From Bradyrhizobium iriomotense (lineage in GTDB: Bacteria; Pseudomonadota; Alphaproteobacteria; Rhizobiales; Xanthobacteraceae): a stretch of DNA of 64,000 nucleotides. The translations under genes were made by a program, and so were the position numbers. Where the stretch lies: contig NZ_JAFCJZ010000028.1 in the NCBI RefSeq assembly GCF_018130765.1, positions 52,724-116,723 of the forward strand, read 5' to 3'. Position 1 is the first letter of the stretch. Every line of letters starts with the position of its first letter. The notes under the pieces are model-generated. The model searched no databases. It worked only from the letters and a program-made list of their open reading frames with translations, and had not been told where the DNA came from. Of the stretch, positions 42,590 through 50,871 are shown one piece after another.

Positions 42590-43810
42590 ATGAACGCAGA
42601 TGCGAAGGAACTGGCGGCAAGCTTCGACCTCGAGAAGCTGACGCCTGAATTTTACGACAACCCCTATCCGACTTATCGTGCACTGCGGGAGAACGAGCCG
42701 GTCAAGCGCCTGCCGAACGGCACCGTGTTCCTGACCCGCTACGACGATCTCGTCACCACCTACAAGAACACGAAGTCGTTCAGCTCGGACAAGAAGCGCG
42801 AGTTCGCACCGAAATACGGCGACACCCCGCTCTACGAGCACCACACCACCAGCCTCGTCTTCAACGACCCGCCCTCGCATACCCGCGTGCGCCGCCTGAT
42901 CATGGGCGCGCTGTCGCCGCGTGCGATCGCGGGCATGGAGGGCGATCTCATCAAGCTGGTCGATGGCCTGCTCGACGCCATCGCCGCCAAGGGCGCGTGT
43001 GAGCTGATCGAGGATTTCGCCGCCTCGATTCCCATCGAGGTGATCGGCAATCTGCTCGACGTGCCCCATGACGAGCGCGGACCGCTGCGCGACTGGTCGC
43101 TGGCAATCCTCGGCGCGCTCGAACCCGTGGTGTCGACGGAGGCCGCCGCGCGCGGCAACAAGGCGGTGACGGATTTCCTCGCCTATCTCGAAACACTGGT
43201 CGCACGGCGGCGCGCAAAGCCGGGCAATCCCGAGCGCGACGTGCTGACGCGGCTCATTCAAGGCGAGGAGAATGGCGAGCGGCTGACCGAGAAGGAGTTG
43301 CTGCACAATTGCATCTTCCTGCTCAATGCCGGCCACGAGACCACCACCAACCTGATCGGCAACGGCCTCGTCGCGCTCGACCGCAATCCGGACCAGAAGC
43401 AGCGCCTGATCGACAATTCGGACCTGATCAAGACCGCCGTGGAGGAGATGCTGCGCTACGAGAGCTCGAACCAGCTCGGCAACCGCATGACCACGGAAAA
43501 GGTCGAGTTCGACGGCGTCATGCTCGAGGCCGGGACGTCGGTGACGCTGTGCATCGGGGCGGCCAACCGCGACCCCGCGCAGTTTCCGGACCCCGAACGT
43601 TTCGACATCGCGCGGAGCCCGAACCGGCACCTCGCCTTCGCCACCGGCGCGCATCAATGCGCCGGCATGGCGCTGGCGCGGCTGGAAGGGGCGATTGCGA
43701 TCTCCCGCTTCCTGGCGCGCTTCCCGAACTATGCCGTCAGCGGCCAGCCGGTGCGGGGCGGACGGGTGCGGTTCCGCGGGTTTTTGAGCGTGCCCTGCAC
43801 GCTTCGCTGA
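42590..43810 (+). CDS. Cytochrome P450 (bacterial class I type)
   Basis: 406 residues, soluble, no fused reductase. Helix I LNAGHETTTN, ExxR as EEMLR, and the heme-binding FATGAHQCAGMALARLE with Cys357; the usual FGxGxHxCxG is FATGAHQCAG, so the first Gly is replaced by Ala-Thr. It needs a ferredoxin and reductase, which are not in the window. Substrate unknown. It is divergent from the split TPP enzyme and may belong to the same pathway. Confidence 0.92.
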   Translation: MNADAKELAASFDLEKLTPEFYDNPYPTYRALRENEPVKRLPNGTVFLTRYDDLVTTYKNTKSFSSDKKREFAPKYGDTPLYEHHTTSLVFNDPPSHTRVRRLIMGALSPRAIAGMEGDLIKLVDGLLDAIAAKGACELIEDFAASIPIEVIGNLLDVPHDERGPLRDWSLAILGALEPVVSTEAAARGNKAVTDFLAYLETLVARRRAKPGNPERDVLTRLIQGEENGERLTEKELLHNCIFLLNAGHETTTNLIGNGLVALDRNPDQKQRLIDNSDLIKTAVEEMLRYESSNQLGNRMTTEKVEFDGVMLEAGTSVTLCIGAANRDPAQFPDPERFDIARSPNRHLAFATGAHQCAGMALARLEGAIAISRFLARFPNYAVSGQPVRGGRVRFRGFLSVPCTLR

Positions 43811-44036
43811 GGGCCCAAACAAAAAAATGTCGAAAACAACCCCATGCACAGTAGAGGCCGGGTCGACGGGACACCTTGTGGTTCAGCAGAACCATCTGAC
43901 GTTTCGGGCAAATCGGGCCGCGCCACGCCATCGGCTCATGGAGGCTTTCAACGCGGCCGACTGATACCCAAATCAAGCTGAAGGCCGCCGGAGCAGTCGG
44001 TTGACGCCCCCGCGCCCAGCAATGGAGTGACCACAG
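43811..44036. other. Intergenic region, no gene seen
   Basis: 226 bp before the ornithine aminotransferase. It holds a small inverted repeat GGTTC-AGCA-GAACC at 43880-43893 and no protein-like frame. The promoter of the aminotransferase gene is presumably here. Confidence 0.4.
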
Positions 44037-45251
44037 ATGAGCTCGTCGGTCATTGATTTCATCGCAACGGAAGCACGGTTTGGGGCCCATAATTACGCGC
44101 CGATCGGGGTCGTCCTGTCGCGCGGCGAAGGTGTCTGGGTCTGGGATACCGACGGCAACCGTTATCTCGATTGCCTCTCGGCCTATTCGGCGGTCAGCCA
44201 GGGCCACTGCCACCCCAAGATCCTGGCGGCGATGGTCGAACAGGCGCACAGATTGACGCTCACCTCGAGGGCCTTCCACAACGACCAGCTCGCTCTGTTC
44301 TACGAGGAGATCGCCGCGCTCACCGGTTCCCACAAGGTGCTGCCGATGAACAGCGGCGCCGAGGCGGTCGAAAGCGCGATCAAGTCGGTCCGCAAATGGG
44401 GCTACGAGGTGAAGGGCGTGCCGGACGGCCAAGCCGAGATCATCGTCTGCGCCAACAATTTCCACGGACGCACGCTGGGCATCGTCGGCTTTTCAACCGA
44501 CCCCGAGACACACGGGCACTTCGGGCCGTTCGCACCGGGCTTCAAGATCATCCCGTTCGGCGACGCCGCGGCGCTGGAGGAGGCCATCACCCCAAACACG
44601 GTCGCCTTCCTGGTCGAGCCGATCCAGGGCGAAGCCGGTGTCATCATTCCTCCAGCCGGCTATTTCACAGAGGTCCGGGAGCTCTGCACCGCCAACAATT
44701 TGATGCTGGTGCTCGACGAGATCCAGACCGGGCTCGGCCGCACCGGCAAGCTGCTCGCCGAACAGCACGAGGGTATCGAGGCGGACGTGACGCTGCTCGG
44801 CAAGGCCCTGTCCGGCGGCTTCTATCCGGTGTCGGCCGTGCTCTCGAACAACGACGTGCTCGGGACTTTGCGACCCGGGCAGCATGGTTCGACCTTCGGC
44901 GGCAACCCGCTTGCCTGCGCGGTGGCGCGCGCGGCGATGCGCGTGCTGGTCGAGGAAGGCATGATCGAGAACGCGGCCAGGCAGGGCGCGCGCTTTCTGG
45001 AAGGCCTGAAAGACATCCGCGCCAATACGATCCGCGAGGTGCGCGGGCGCGGCCTGATGCTGGCGGTCGAGCTGCATCCCGAGGCCGGCCGCGCCCGCCG
45101 CTACTGCGAGGCGCTTCAGGGCAAGGGCATCCTCGCCAAGGATACCCACGAGCAAACGATCCGCATCGCTCCGCCGCTGGTGATCACAAGCGACCAGGTC
45201 GACTGGGCGCTGGAGCGGCTCGCCACCACCCTGACGCAGGACTTCTCTTGA
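44037..45251 (+). CDS. rocD: Ornithine aminotransferase
   Basis: 404 residues. The N-terminus EARFGAHNYAPIGVVLSRGEGVWVWD is specific for ornithine-oxoacid aminotransferase. PLP-binding Lys256 lies in LLGKALSGG; VLDEIQTGLGRTGKL and GSTFGGNPLACAVARAAM are the class III marks. It converts ornithine and 2-oxoglutarate to glutamate semialdehyde and glutamate, linking arginine use to proline and glutamate. No arginase is adjacent. The gene looks monocistronic. Confidence 0.93.
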   Translation: MSSSVIDFIATEARFGAHNYAPIGVVLSRGEGVWVWDTDGNRYLDCLSAYSAVSQGHCHPKILAAMVEQAHRLTLTSRAFHNDQLALFYEEIAALTGSHKVLPMNSGAEAVESAIKSVRKWGYEVKGVPDGQAEIIVCANNFHGRTLGIVGFSTDPETHGHFGPFAPGFKIIPFGDAAALEEAITPNTVAFLVEPIQGEAGVIIPPAGYFTEVRELCTANNLMLVLDEIQTGLGRTGKLLAEQHEGIEADVTLLGKALSGGFYPVSAVLSNNDVLGTLRPGQHGSTFGGNPLACAVARAAMRVLVEEGMIENAARQGARFLEGLKDIRANTIREVRGRGLMLAVELHPEAGRARRYCEALQGKGILAKDTHEQTIRIAPPLVITSDQVDWALERLATTLTQDFS

Positions 45252-45357
45252 GACTGCCTGCGTCGGAAGATCGCAATGCCGGTCGTGGCCAACAACGAAC
45301 GATTCCGCCAGCTGTGCGTTGAAAGTCGTGGGCGATTACGAGCTGGGAGCGACAATC

Positions 45358-47232
45358 ATGCTTCCGCGTGGCGTTTGCCTGACGGCTGTTTTAGTTGGTG
45401 CCTCGATGCTGGCGGCGAGCGTCGGTGCGTTCGCCCAAGGACCCGGCCAGGGACATGGAAGAGGCGGGCCACCGGGGCCTGCCGCAGCGCCGGCACCACG
45501 GCCAGCAGCACCACCGGCCATGGCCCGTCCGGCGGCGCCGCCACCCATGGCACGTCCCGCCGCGCCGGCTTTCCATCCCCCGGCCATGCCGCAGCGACCG
45601 GCCATGGCGCCGCATCCTGCGCCGCATATTGCCGCACCGCCACCGCGCCCGGCCCCACATTTCGCTGCACCGCCACCGCGGGCGGCCCCGCACGTGGCGG
45701 CGCCGCGGCCTGAATTCCATCGCGCGCCGGCAGCACCGCAACGCCCGGCCATGGCACCCAGGCCGACGCCGCACATCGCCGCTCCCTCGGTCGCCCCCTC
45801 GCGGCCCAGCGGACCGCCGGCCGCAAGCGAGCGGCTGTCGCGGCGGGATCAGATCGAACAGCGCGCGCAGCAGCACCAGCAGCAAATCCAGCAGCGCCAG
45901 GAGATGGTGCAGCAGCGCCAGCGCGAGATGCTGTCGCGCCAGACGACGGAACGCCAGACCCGCATCGATCGCCTGCAGCAGCGCGTGCAGCAACTCCAAT
46001 CGCAGAAACCGGAGGGCGCGCGGGCGCTGCGCGAGCAGCAACGGACGCTCCAGACGCAGAACCGCTTGCTCGAGCGTGAGCAGCGCGCTCAGCAGAGCGA
46101 CCTGGCGCGCCAGCAGCGGCTTGGACTACAAGCTCCGGCCGCGCGGGCGACAGCGACTGCAGCCGCTGCCGCAGCCGCCGCGCAGGCCGCCCAGCGCGGG
46201 CGGTTTGCCGAGCGCTTCCGCGAGCAGGCCCCTGCGCAAGCCCAGGCGGCGCTCACCACCCGCCAGAGCGGCTGGGCTCCCCGGCAGGCCTGGCGTCACC
46301 GCCATCCCGCGGTGTTCGTGGCCTGGCTTGGGCCGGTGTTCTGGCCTTATGCCTATTCCGACATTTTCGACTACACATTCTGGTCCTATGCCTACGAGCC
46401 CGGCTATTGGGCGTACGCGTATGACGACTTCGTCGACACCGTGTTCTGGGGCGGCGACAGCCCCTATTCCGCCTATGCCAGCATCAACCCGTACGACTAC
46501 CCGCAAGCTGGCGGCGGCCGCGTTCGCCAGCGCGCCAGCGTGAGCCCGCAGACGCTCCAGCAATTGTGCGGCACACCGGACAAGGGGGTGACCGCCTGGC
46601 CGCTTGCCGACATCGCGCGGGCCGTGCGGCCGACACCGGAGCAACGCGCACTGCTCGACGAGCTGAAGACCGCGGCGGCCAACGCTGCCGGTGTGTTCAA
46701 GGACTCCTGCGCGGAGACCTATGCACTGACCCCGCCTGGCCGCCTGCGCGCGATGATGAACCGCATCAACGCGACGCTGGAAGCCGTCAAGATCGTGCGG
46801 CCGGCACTAGAGAATTTCTACAACTCGCTCAGTGACGAGCAGCAGGCGAGCTTCAACGCGCTCGGTCCCAATGTCGGCGAGCGCTCGCCGCAGCAGCAAG
46901 CCAGTGCCGAGGGCTGTGGCGATCCGAAGTCCGGCCTGACCCAGCTGCCGATCCAAAGGATCGAGGCAGTGCTCCACCCCGCAGGCAGGCAGAAGGAGGC
47001 GCTCGACCGCCTCAGCGAAGCGACAGCCAAGGGCGTTGAGGGCCTGCAGGCGGCTTGCCCGAACGATGTACCGCTGACGCCGGTCGGACGGCTGGAGGCG
47101 ATGCAGCACCGGCTCGAGGCCATGCTGACGGCCGCCAGGCTGGTAGAGCCTGCCCTGGACGAGTTCTATGCCACGCTGAGCAGCGAGCAGAAGGCGCGCT
47201 TCAACACGCTGCAGCAGGTCGCTGGCCAATGA
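45358..47232 (+). CDS. Exported Pro/Gln-rich protein with two Spy/CpxP-like domains
   Basis: 624 residues. Signal peptide 1-27 (LTAVLVGASMLAASVGAFAQ). Residues about 30-165 are low-complexity Pro/Ala/His repeats (PAAPPPMARPAAP, HIAAPPPRPAPHFAAPPPR). About 170-270 is a Gln/Arg-rich coiled coil, then an aromatic YSDIFDYTFWSYAYEPGYW segment. The C-terminus has two homologous helical repeats: LCGTPDKG...CAETYALTPPGRL...LSDEQQASFNAL and GCGDPKSG...CPNDVPLTPVGRL...LSSEQKARFNTL. These LTP-x-GRL / SxEQxxxFN units resemble the Spy/CpxP periplasmic chaperone fold. GGGAG precedes ATG 45358. Its 3' end has a degraded copy at 56292. Confidence 0.75.
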   Translation: MLPRGVCLTAVLVGASMLAASVGAFAQGPGQGHGRGGPPGPAAAPAPRPAAPPAMARPAAPPPMARPAAPAFHPPAMPQRPAMAPHPAPHIAAPPPRPAPHFAAPPPRAAPHVAAPRPEFHRAPAAPQRPAMAPRPTPHIAAPSVAPSRPSGPPAASERLSRRDQIEQRAQQHQQQIQQRQEMVQQRQREMLSRQTTERQTRIDRLQQRVQQLQSQKPEGARALREQQRTLQTQNRLLEREQRAQQSDLARQQRLGLQAPAARATATAAAAAAAAQAAQRGRFAERFREQAPAQAQAALTTRQSGWAPRQAWRHRHPAVFVAWLGPVFWPYAYSDIFDYTFWSYAYEPGYWAYAYDDFVDTVFWGGDSPYSAYASINPYDYPQAGGGRVRQRASVSPQTLQQLCGTPDKGVTAWPLADIARAVRPTPEQRALLDELKTAAANAAGVFKDSCAETYALTPPGRLRAMMNRINATLEAVKIVRPALENFYNSLSDEQQASFNALGPNVGERSPQQQASAEGCGDPKSGLTQLPIQRIEAVLHPAGRQKEALDRLSEATAKGVEGLQAACPNDVPLTPVGRLEAMQHRLEAMLTAARLVEPALDEFYATLSSEQKARFNTLQQVAGQ

Positions 47233-47535
47233 GCGCAGCGCGTTCTCTCGTTGCAATTTGCGCAGCGGTCGAACGAAGCGAGGTGACTAGGGCGTGTACT
47301 CATTAAGCGGCTGGCCGACTGGTGTCGGGTTAACTCCCAACAGCGACCCAAGAGCGGACATTAGCGGACATTCAAAACCAGACCTCCCGTTCGTGACGCG
47401 CCAGTAGCAAAATACGCGATTAGAATAGGAGGATGGCGCACCATGCGCCCGGGACTTGATTTAGCGCAAGAAGCTGAGGCGACTTCGGGCTAAGCTTTCA
47501 AAGCTTCTCAATCGGTCACTTTGTGGATCACAGCA
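47233..47535. other. Gap before the hemerythrin gene, no gene seen
   Basis: 303 bp of lower-GC sequence. Two copies of GCGGACATT lie 1 bp apart in context around 47360, and AAGCTTTCAAAGCTT is near 47490. No coding frame is convincing. It marks the left edge of the accessory segment. Confidence 0.4.
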
Positions 47536-48099
47536 ATGATCATTGAGCGCTTAAGCCAAGAGCACCGCAATATCGAGAAACTGCTCGCCATCCTTGAGCG
47601 GGAGCTTCAGGTTTTCGACTTGGGCGACCGCCCCGATTATGAGGTTATTGGCGCGGTCATTAGCTATTTCGAACTTTACCCCGAGGTTTACCACCACCCT
47701 CAGGAAGACCTGGTCTTCGCCAAGTTAAAAATTCGCGATCCCGGTGCGGCTGCGAAGATCGGTGATCTCGCTCGCGAACACCAGAAAGGGGCCGAACTTT
47801 TGCGCCGTGTCGCTCGTGAGATTGACAATGTTCTTGCGGGCCGCGAACTCCTTCGGCAAGACGTGCATGCCATCGTTCACGATTTCATCGAGCACGAGCG
47901 ACGCCACATCACGATGGAAGATCGCGATTTCTTTCCCGCTGCCGTGAAGGCTCTCGAGCCTCAAGATTGGACGGAGATCGCTTCGGCTATGTCCAATCCT
48001 GAGGATCCGCTGTTTAGCGAGGCAGCCGAAGAGACGTTCGACGCGCTACGGGTACGCATCTCGCAGTTGGAACAAGAAGCCGAAGCCGAACGGCACTAG
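47536..48099 (+). CDS. Hemerythrin HHE domain protein
   Basis: 187 residues from ATG 47536 (MIIERLSQEHRNIEK). Helical bundle with candidate di-iron ligands His10, His53/54 with Glu57 (VYHHPQEDLVF), His82 (REHQKGAELL), His120/124 and Glu128 (FIEHERRHITMEDRDFF). Such proteins bind oxygen or handle NO and iron stress. The GC content is visibly lower than in the flanking genes. No operon partners on this strand except the small gene at 48242. Confidence 0.88.
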   Translation: MIIERLSQEHRNIEKLLAILERELQVFDLGDRPDYEVIGAVISYFELYPEVYHHPQEDLVFAKLKIRDPGAAAKIGDLAREHQKGAELLRRVAREIDNVLAGRELLRQDVHAIVHDFIEHERRHITMEDRDFFPAAVKALEPQDWTEIASAMSNPEDPLFSEAAEETFDALRVRISQLEQEAEAERH

Positions 48100-48241
48100 T
48101 CAAGCTCATCCGCATTGTGCTGATCGGATTCAATGTCCGAAAGCCAAAACGTCGCTCCAATCGCCGCTTGGTCATTTCCGGTGCGCCAGACGGGCCGCCC
48201 CCGCAACCATGAGCGTAGGGTTGGGATAGCAGGAGAAGACA

Positions 48242-48463
48242 ATGATGACTGACGATCAAGTCAATCTCGTCGTTCGGCACCTTTGCGAGCAATTGCATTT
48301 GGCGCTCCGATTGAAGGAGAGCGAGGCCCATCCACCAAACGCCAAGGATATTGGATTTGATCCTGCCTCTGTAAGAACTGTATTGCTGACTGGATTGCGT
48401 TCGGCGGGTGTCACGATCAACCACGAGGCAGTCGCGGCGGGCGAAGAGCCGCCGTGGTCCTAA
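48242..48463 (+). CDS. Small conserved hypothetical protein (73 aa)
   Basis: Begins MMTDDQVNLVVRHLCEQL and ends EAVAAGEEPPWS; the middle DIGFDPASVRTVLLTGLRSAG looks helical. AGGAG lies 7 nt upstream of ATG, which supports expression. I do not recognise a family. No signal peptide or membrane segment. Confidence 0.55.
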   Translation: MMTDDQVNLVVRHLCEQLHLALRLKESEAHPPNAKDIGFDPASVRTVLLTGLRSAGVTINHEAVAAGEEPPWS

Positions 48464-48530
48464 ACGCAGAATGCGAGACATTCCAACGCCCGTGAGGCAA
48501 GTGAAGTTTCGGCCGAGTTGCCTTCCTGAT

Positions 48531-49361
48531 TCAGCTTGCTGAAGTCGCCGACCAGCCGCGAGCCGCAGCGGCGACGACCGCGAGCGTCGCCTTCGCGCCG
48601 TCGGCCTCGCCCTTCTCGAAGTCGCCTTCCGTCTGCGCCATCGCATTCGTGACGTGCGCGAAGCAGACGACGGGACGGCCGCTCGCCGCGCTGAAGGCAT
48701 AGAGAGCAGCGGCTTCCATCTCGACGGCGAACGTCCCCAGATCGCGCGCACGCGCGATCGACGCTTCGGTTTCGCGGTAGGGCGCATCGGTCGTCCACGT
48801 CGCCCCCCGATGCAGCGTGATGCCCGGCAGAGCCCGCCCGGCCTGCTCGACTCGCGCGAGAAGCGGTACGTCAGGTGCTTCGGCAAACGTGGAGCCAGGT
48901 AAATAGTGATAGCTCGTCCCTTCGTCGCGCAGGGCGCGGTCGATCAGGACGAAGTATGGCGTGGGTCCGATTGGAGTGATTTGTCCGGCGGACGTCACGC
49001 TGACGAGCAGCCGGCAGCCGGACGCGAAGAGCTGCTCGGCGACCAGGACGGCGAACGGAGCGCCGACGGCGCAGCCGACGATGCCGACCTCGCCGATGCC
49101 GTCGAGATCGAAGGCAAGAAGCTCGGTGTGATAGCAGGCCCAACCTTCATGGATACGGCCGGCGCCGGTCCGCTTGAGGTGACGGACGACATCACCGTCC
49201 GGATCGAGCACGCAGATTTCGGGGACAGCGAAGAGCGGCAACTGCCTCTGCCGACGCGCCTCCCTCAACAGGGCTTCGGGCCGAAACACCGAGGGCGCGT
49301 TGTGGTCCTTCAGGCCAACAATCGGCCACGCGGCTCCTGCGCGGTGAGGCTTGTCATCCAT
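48531..49361 (-). CDS. Nucleoside phosphorylase family protein
   Basis: 276 residues. The PNP/UDP phosphorylase fold is shown by IGEVGIVGCAVGAPFAVLVAEQL, LLVSVTSAGQI, the substrate-specifying block FAVEMEAAALYAFSAA and late PVVCFAHVTNAMA. Families of this type split nucleosides with phosphate; MEAAALY is shared with uridine phosphorylases. The phosphate-binding residues of typical enzymes are altered near the N-terminus, so the true substrate is open. It is downstream of the ArsR-rhodanese gene in the same direction, 21 bp away, and may be in its operon. Confidence 0.75.
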   Translation of the reverse strand: MDDKPHRAGAAWPIVGLKDHNAPSVFRPEALLREARRQRQLPLFAVPEICVLDPDGDVVRHLKRTGAGRIHEGWACYHTELLAFDLDGIGEVGIVGCAVGAPFAVLVAEQLFASGCRLLVSVTSAGQITPIGPTPYFVLIDRALRDEGTSYHYLPGSTFAEAPDVPLLARVEQAGRALPGITLHRGATWTTDAPYRETEASIARARDLGTFAVEMEAAALYAFSAASGRPVVCFAHVTNAMAQTEGDFEKGEADGAKATLAVVAAAARGWSATSAS

Positions 49362-49382
49362 GATGCGCCAGATCCGCTTGTC

Positions 49383-50051
49383 TCAAGTGACGGATTCGAC
49401 CGGCAGGCCGGCGGCTTTCCATTCGGGGTAGCCGTCCTCGAGCCGGCGGACGCGATAGCCTCGCGTCCGGAGCGCTGCGACCGCTTCGAAAGAAAGAACG
49501 CAGTAAGGGCCACGGCAGTAGGCGATCACCTCGCGGCTTTTAGGAAGTTCGCTAAGGCGTCGTTCCAGTTCGGCAAGCGGAATGTTGAGCGCGCCCGGCA
49601 GATGGCCAAGAGCGAACTCGTCTTCGGGCCGGACATCAAGCACCGTAACCAGATCATCGTGCAATCTCGCGACCAGATCATCTCGCGAGACCGGTTCGAG
49701 CGCGTCGCGGGCGTGGAAGTAGTCGGTCACGACGCGGCCGATCTCTGCGATGTTCCGCTCGCCGACGCGACCCAGCGCCTTGGTCAGCGCGACCACTTCG
49801 GCATCGCCGGCCAAGCGATAGAGAACGTGTTTACCCCGACGCGCCGTCTCGACGAGTCGCGCGCGCCTGAGGATCTGCAGATGGCGGGACGTATTGGCGA
49901 ACGTCAGATGAGCACGGGCCGATAGCTCCTCGACGCTGCGCACGCCCTGGGCGAGGTGCTCCAACAGTTCGAGCCGATGCGCATGGCCCAACGCCTGCGC
50001 CACCTCGGCGAGATTTTCATAGATCGCGTGTTTCGGTCCGGCACTTGACAC
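49383..50051 (-). CDS. ArsR-type regulator fused to a rhodanese domain
   Basis: 222 residues. N-terminal winged helix about 15-90 (YENLAEVAQALGHAHRLELLEHL, LTFANTSRHLQILRRARLVE, GKHVLYRLAG). C-terminal rhodanese about 120-215 with active Cys179 in AYCRGPYC. The HTH half has no cysteine at all, unlike BigR/SqrR, so persulfide sensing would have to use the rhodanese Cys. GTG 50051 is the chosen start: AGGAG lies 5 nt before it. The ATG at 50072 lies in the AT-rich palindrome. Divergent from the dioxygenase, which it probably controls. Confidence 0.9.
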   Translation of the reverse strand: MSSAGPKHAIYENLAEVAQALGHAHRLELLEHLAQGVRSVEELSARAHLTFANTSRHLQILRRARLVETARRGKHVLYRLAGDAEVVALTKALGRVGERNIAEIGRVVTDYFHARDALEPVSRDDLVARLHDDLVTVLDVRPEDEFALGHLPGALNIPLAELERRLSELPKSREVIAYCRGPYCVLSFEAVAALRTRGYRVRRLEDGYPEWKAAGLPVESVT

Positions 50052-50060
50052 GGCGGCTCC

Positions 50061-50075
50061 TGAATATATCATTCA
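50061..50075. promoter_or_regulatory. Palindromic operator of the ArsR-rhodanese regulator
   Basis: TGAAT-ATATC-ATTCA in the 75-bp gap between divergent regulator and dioxygenase genes. AT-rich palindromes of this kind are bound by BigR-like repressors. Confidence 0.6.
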
Positions 50076-50126
50076 GCAGATTGATTGAATGTAAATCTAG
50101 CTGCTCTCAGAGAGGAGTGCAAGCCC

Positions 50127-50867
50127 ATGATCCTGCGCCAATTCTTGCATAGCGATCCCGTCGGCATCTCCTACCTCTTCGGCTGCGGCGGCAAGGCAAC
50201 CGGCGCGGTCGTAGATCCTGTCGGCGATATCCAGCCCTATCTGCAAGCCGCCGACAATGCCGGCATGCGAATTCACTTCGTCATCGATACGCATGTTCAT
50301 GCCGACCATCTCTCGGCGGGCCGGGCTCTCGCCGAGGCGGCAGGGGCACCCTACGTGCTCTCGTCGGCCACGAGCGTGTCGTTTCCGTTTAAAGGTGTGA
50401 GCGACGGCGAAGTCCTTCCGCTCGGCAACGTCACAGCGACCATTCTCCACACGCCAGGCCACACGCCCGAGCACATCTGCATTCTTGTGACGGATCGGAC
50501 GCGCGCCGACGAACCCTGGTTCGTCCTGACCGGCCACACCCTGATGGTCGGGGATCTCGGCCGTACCGAACTCGCTGTCAGCGCCGAAGAAGGCGCAAAA
50601 CAACTGTTTCGCAGCGTGTGCAAGCTGAAGGGCCTGCCGGACTATGTCGAGGTACTACCCGGCGCCTATGCAGGATCGGTCTGCGGTCGCCGGCTGAGCG
50701 GGAAACCATGGTCGACCATCGGCTTCGAGAAGCGGCACAATCAAGCGTTCGCGATCGAGGACGAAGCCGAGTTTGTTCGGTTCATGGTCGCCGAGATTCC
50801 GCCGGCGCCGCCGGAAGCCGCGAAGATCAGGGCCGCCAATTCAGGCGTCACGGCCGCCGCGGCCTGA
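50127..50867 (+). CDS. MBL-fold persulfide (sulfur) dioxygenase-like protein
   Basis: 246 residues from ATG 50127, with GAGAGGAG upstream. Metal motif THVHADHLSAG (His56, His58, Asp60, His61), His112 in HTPGHTPEH and Asp143 in MVGDLGRTEL, as in ETHE1/Blh persulfide dioxygenases. These oxidise glutathione persulfide to sulfite. C-terminal STIGFEKRHNQAF is shared by the bacterial branch. The ArsR-rhodanese regulator is divergent and an MFS transporter follows 4 bp later, making a sulfide-detoxification unit. A glyoxalase II-like role is less likely. Confidence 0.85.
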   Translation: MILRQFLHSDPVGISYLFGCGGKATGAVVDPVGDIQPYLQAADNAGMRIHFVIDTHVHADHLSAGRALAEAAGAPYVLSSATSVSFPFKGVSDGEVLPLGNVTATILHTPGHTPEHICILVTDRTRADEPWFVLTGHTLMVGDLGRTELAVSAEEGAKQLFRSVCKLKGLPDYVEVLPGAYAGSVCGRRLSGKPWSTIGFEKRHNQAFAIEDEAEFVRFMVAEIPPAPPEAAKIRAANSGVTAAAA

Positions 50868-50871
50868 TGCC

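Noticed and set aside
43880..43893. Operator-like GGTTC-AGCA-GAACC
   Set aside because: 5-bp arms are common by chance, and the site is about 145 bp from the nearest start without a regulator gene nearby.
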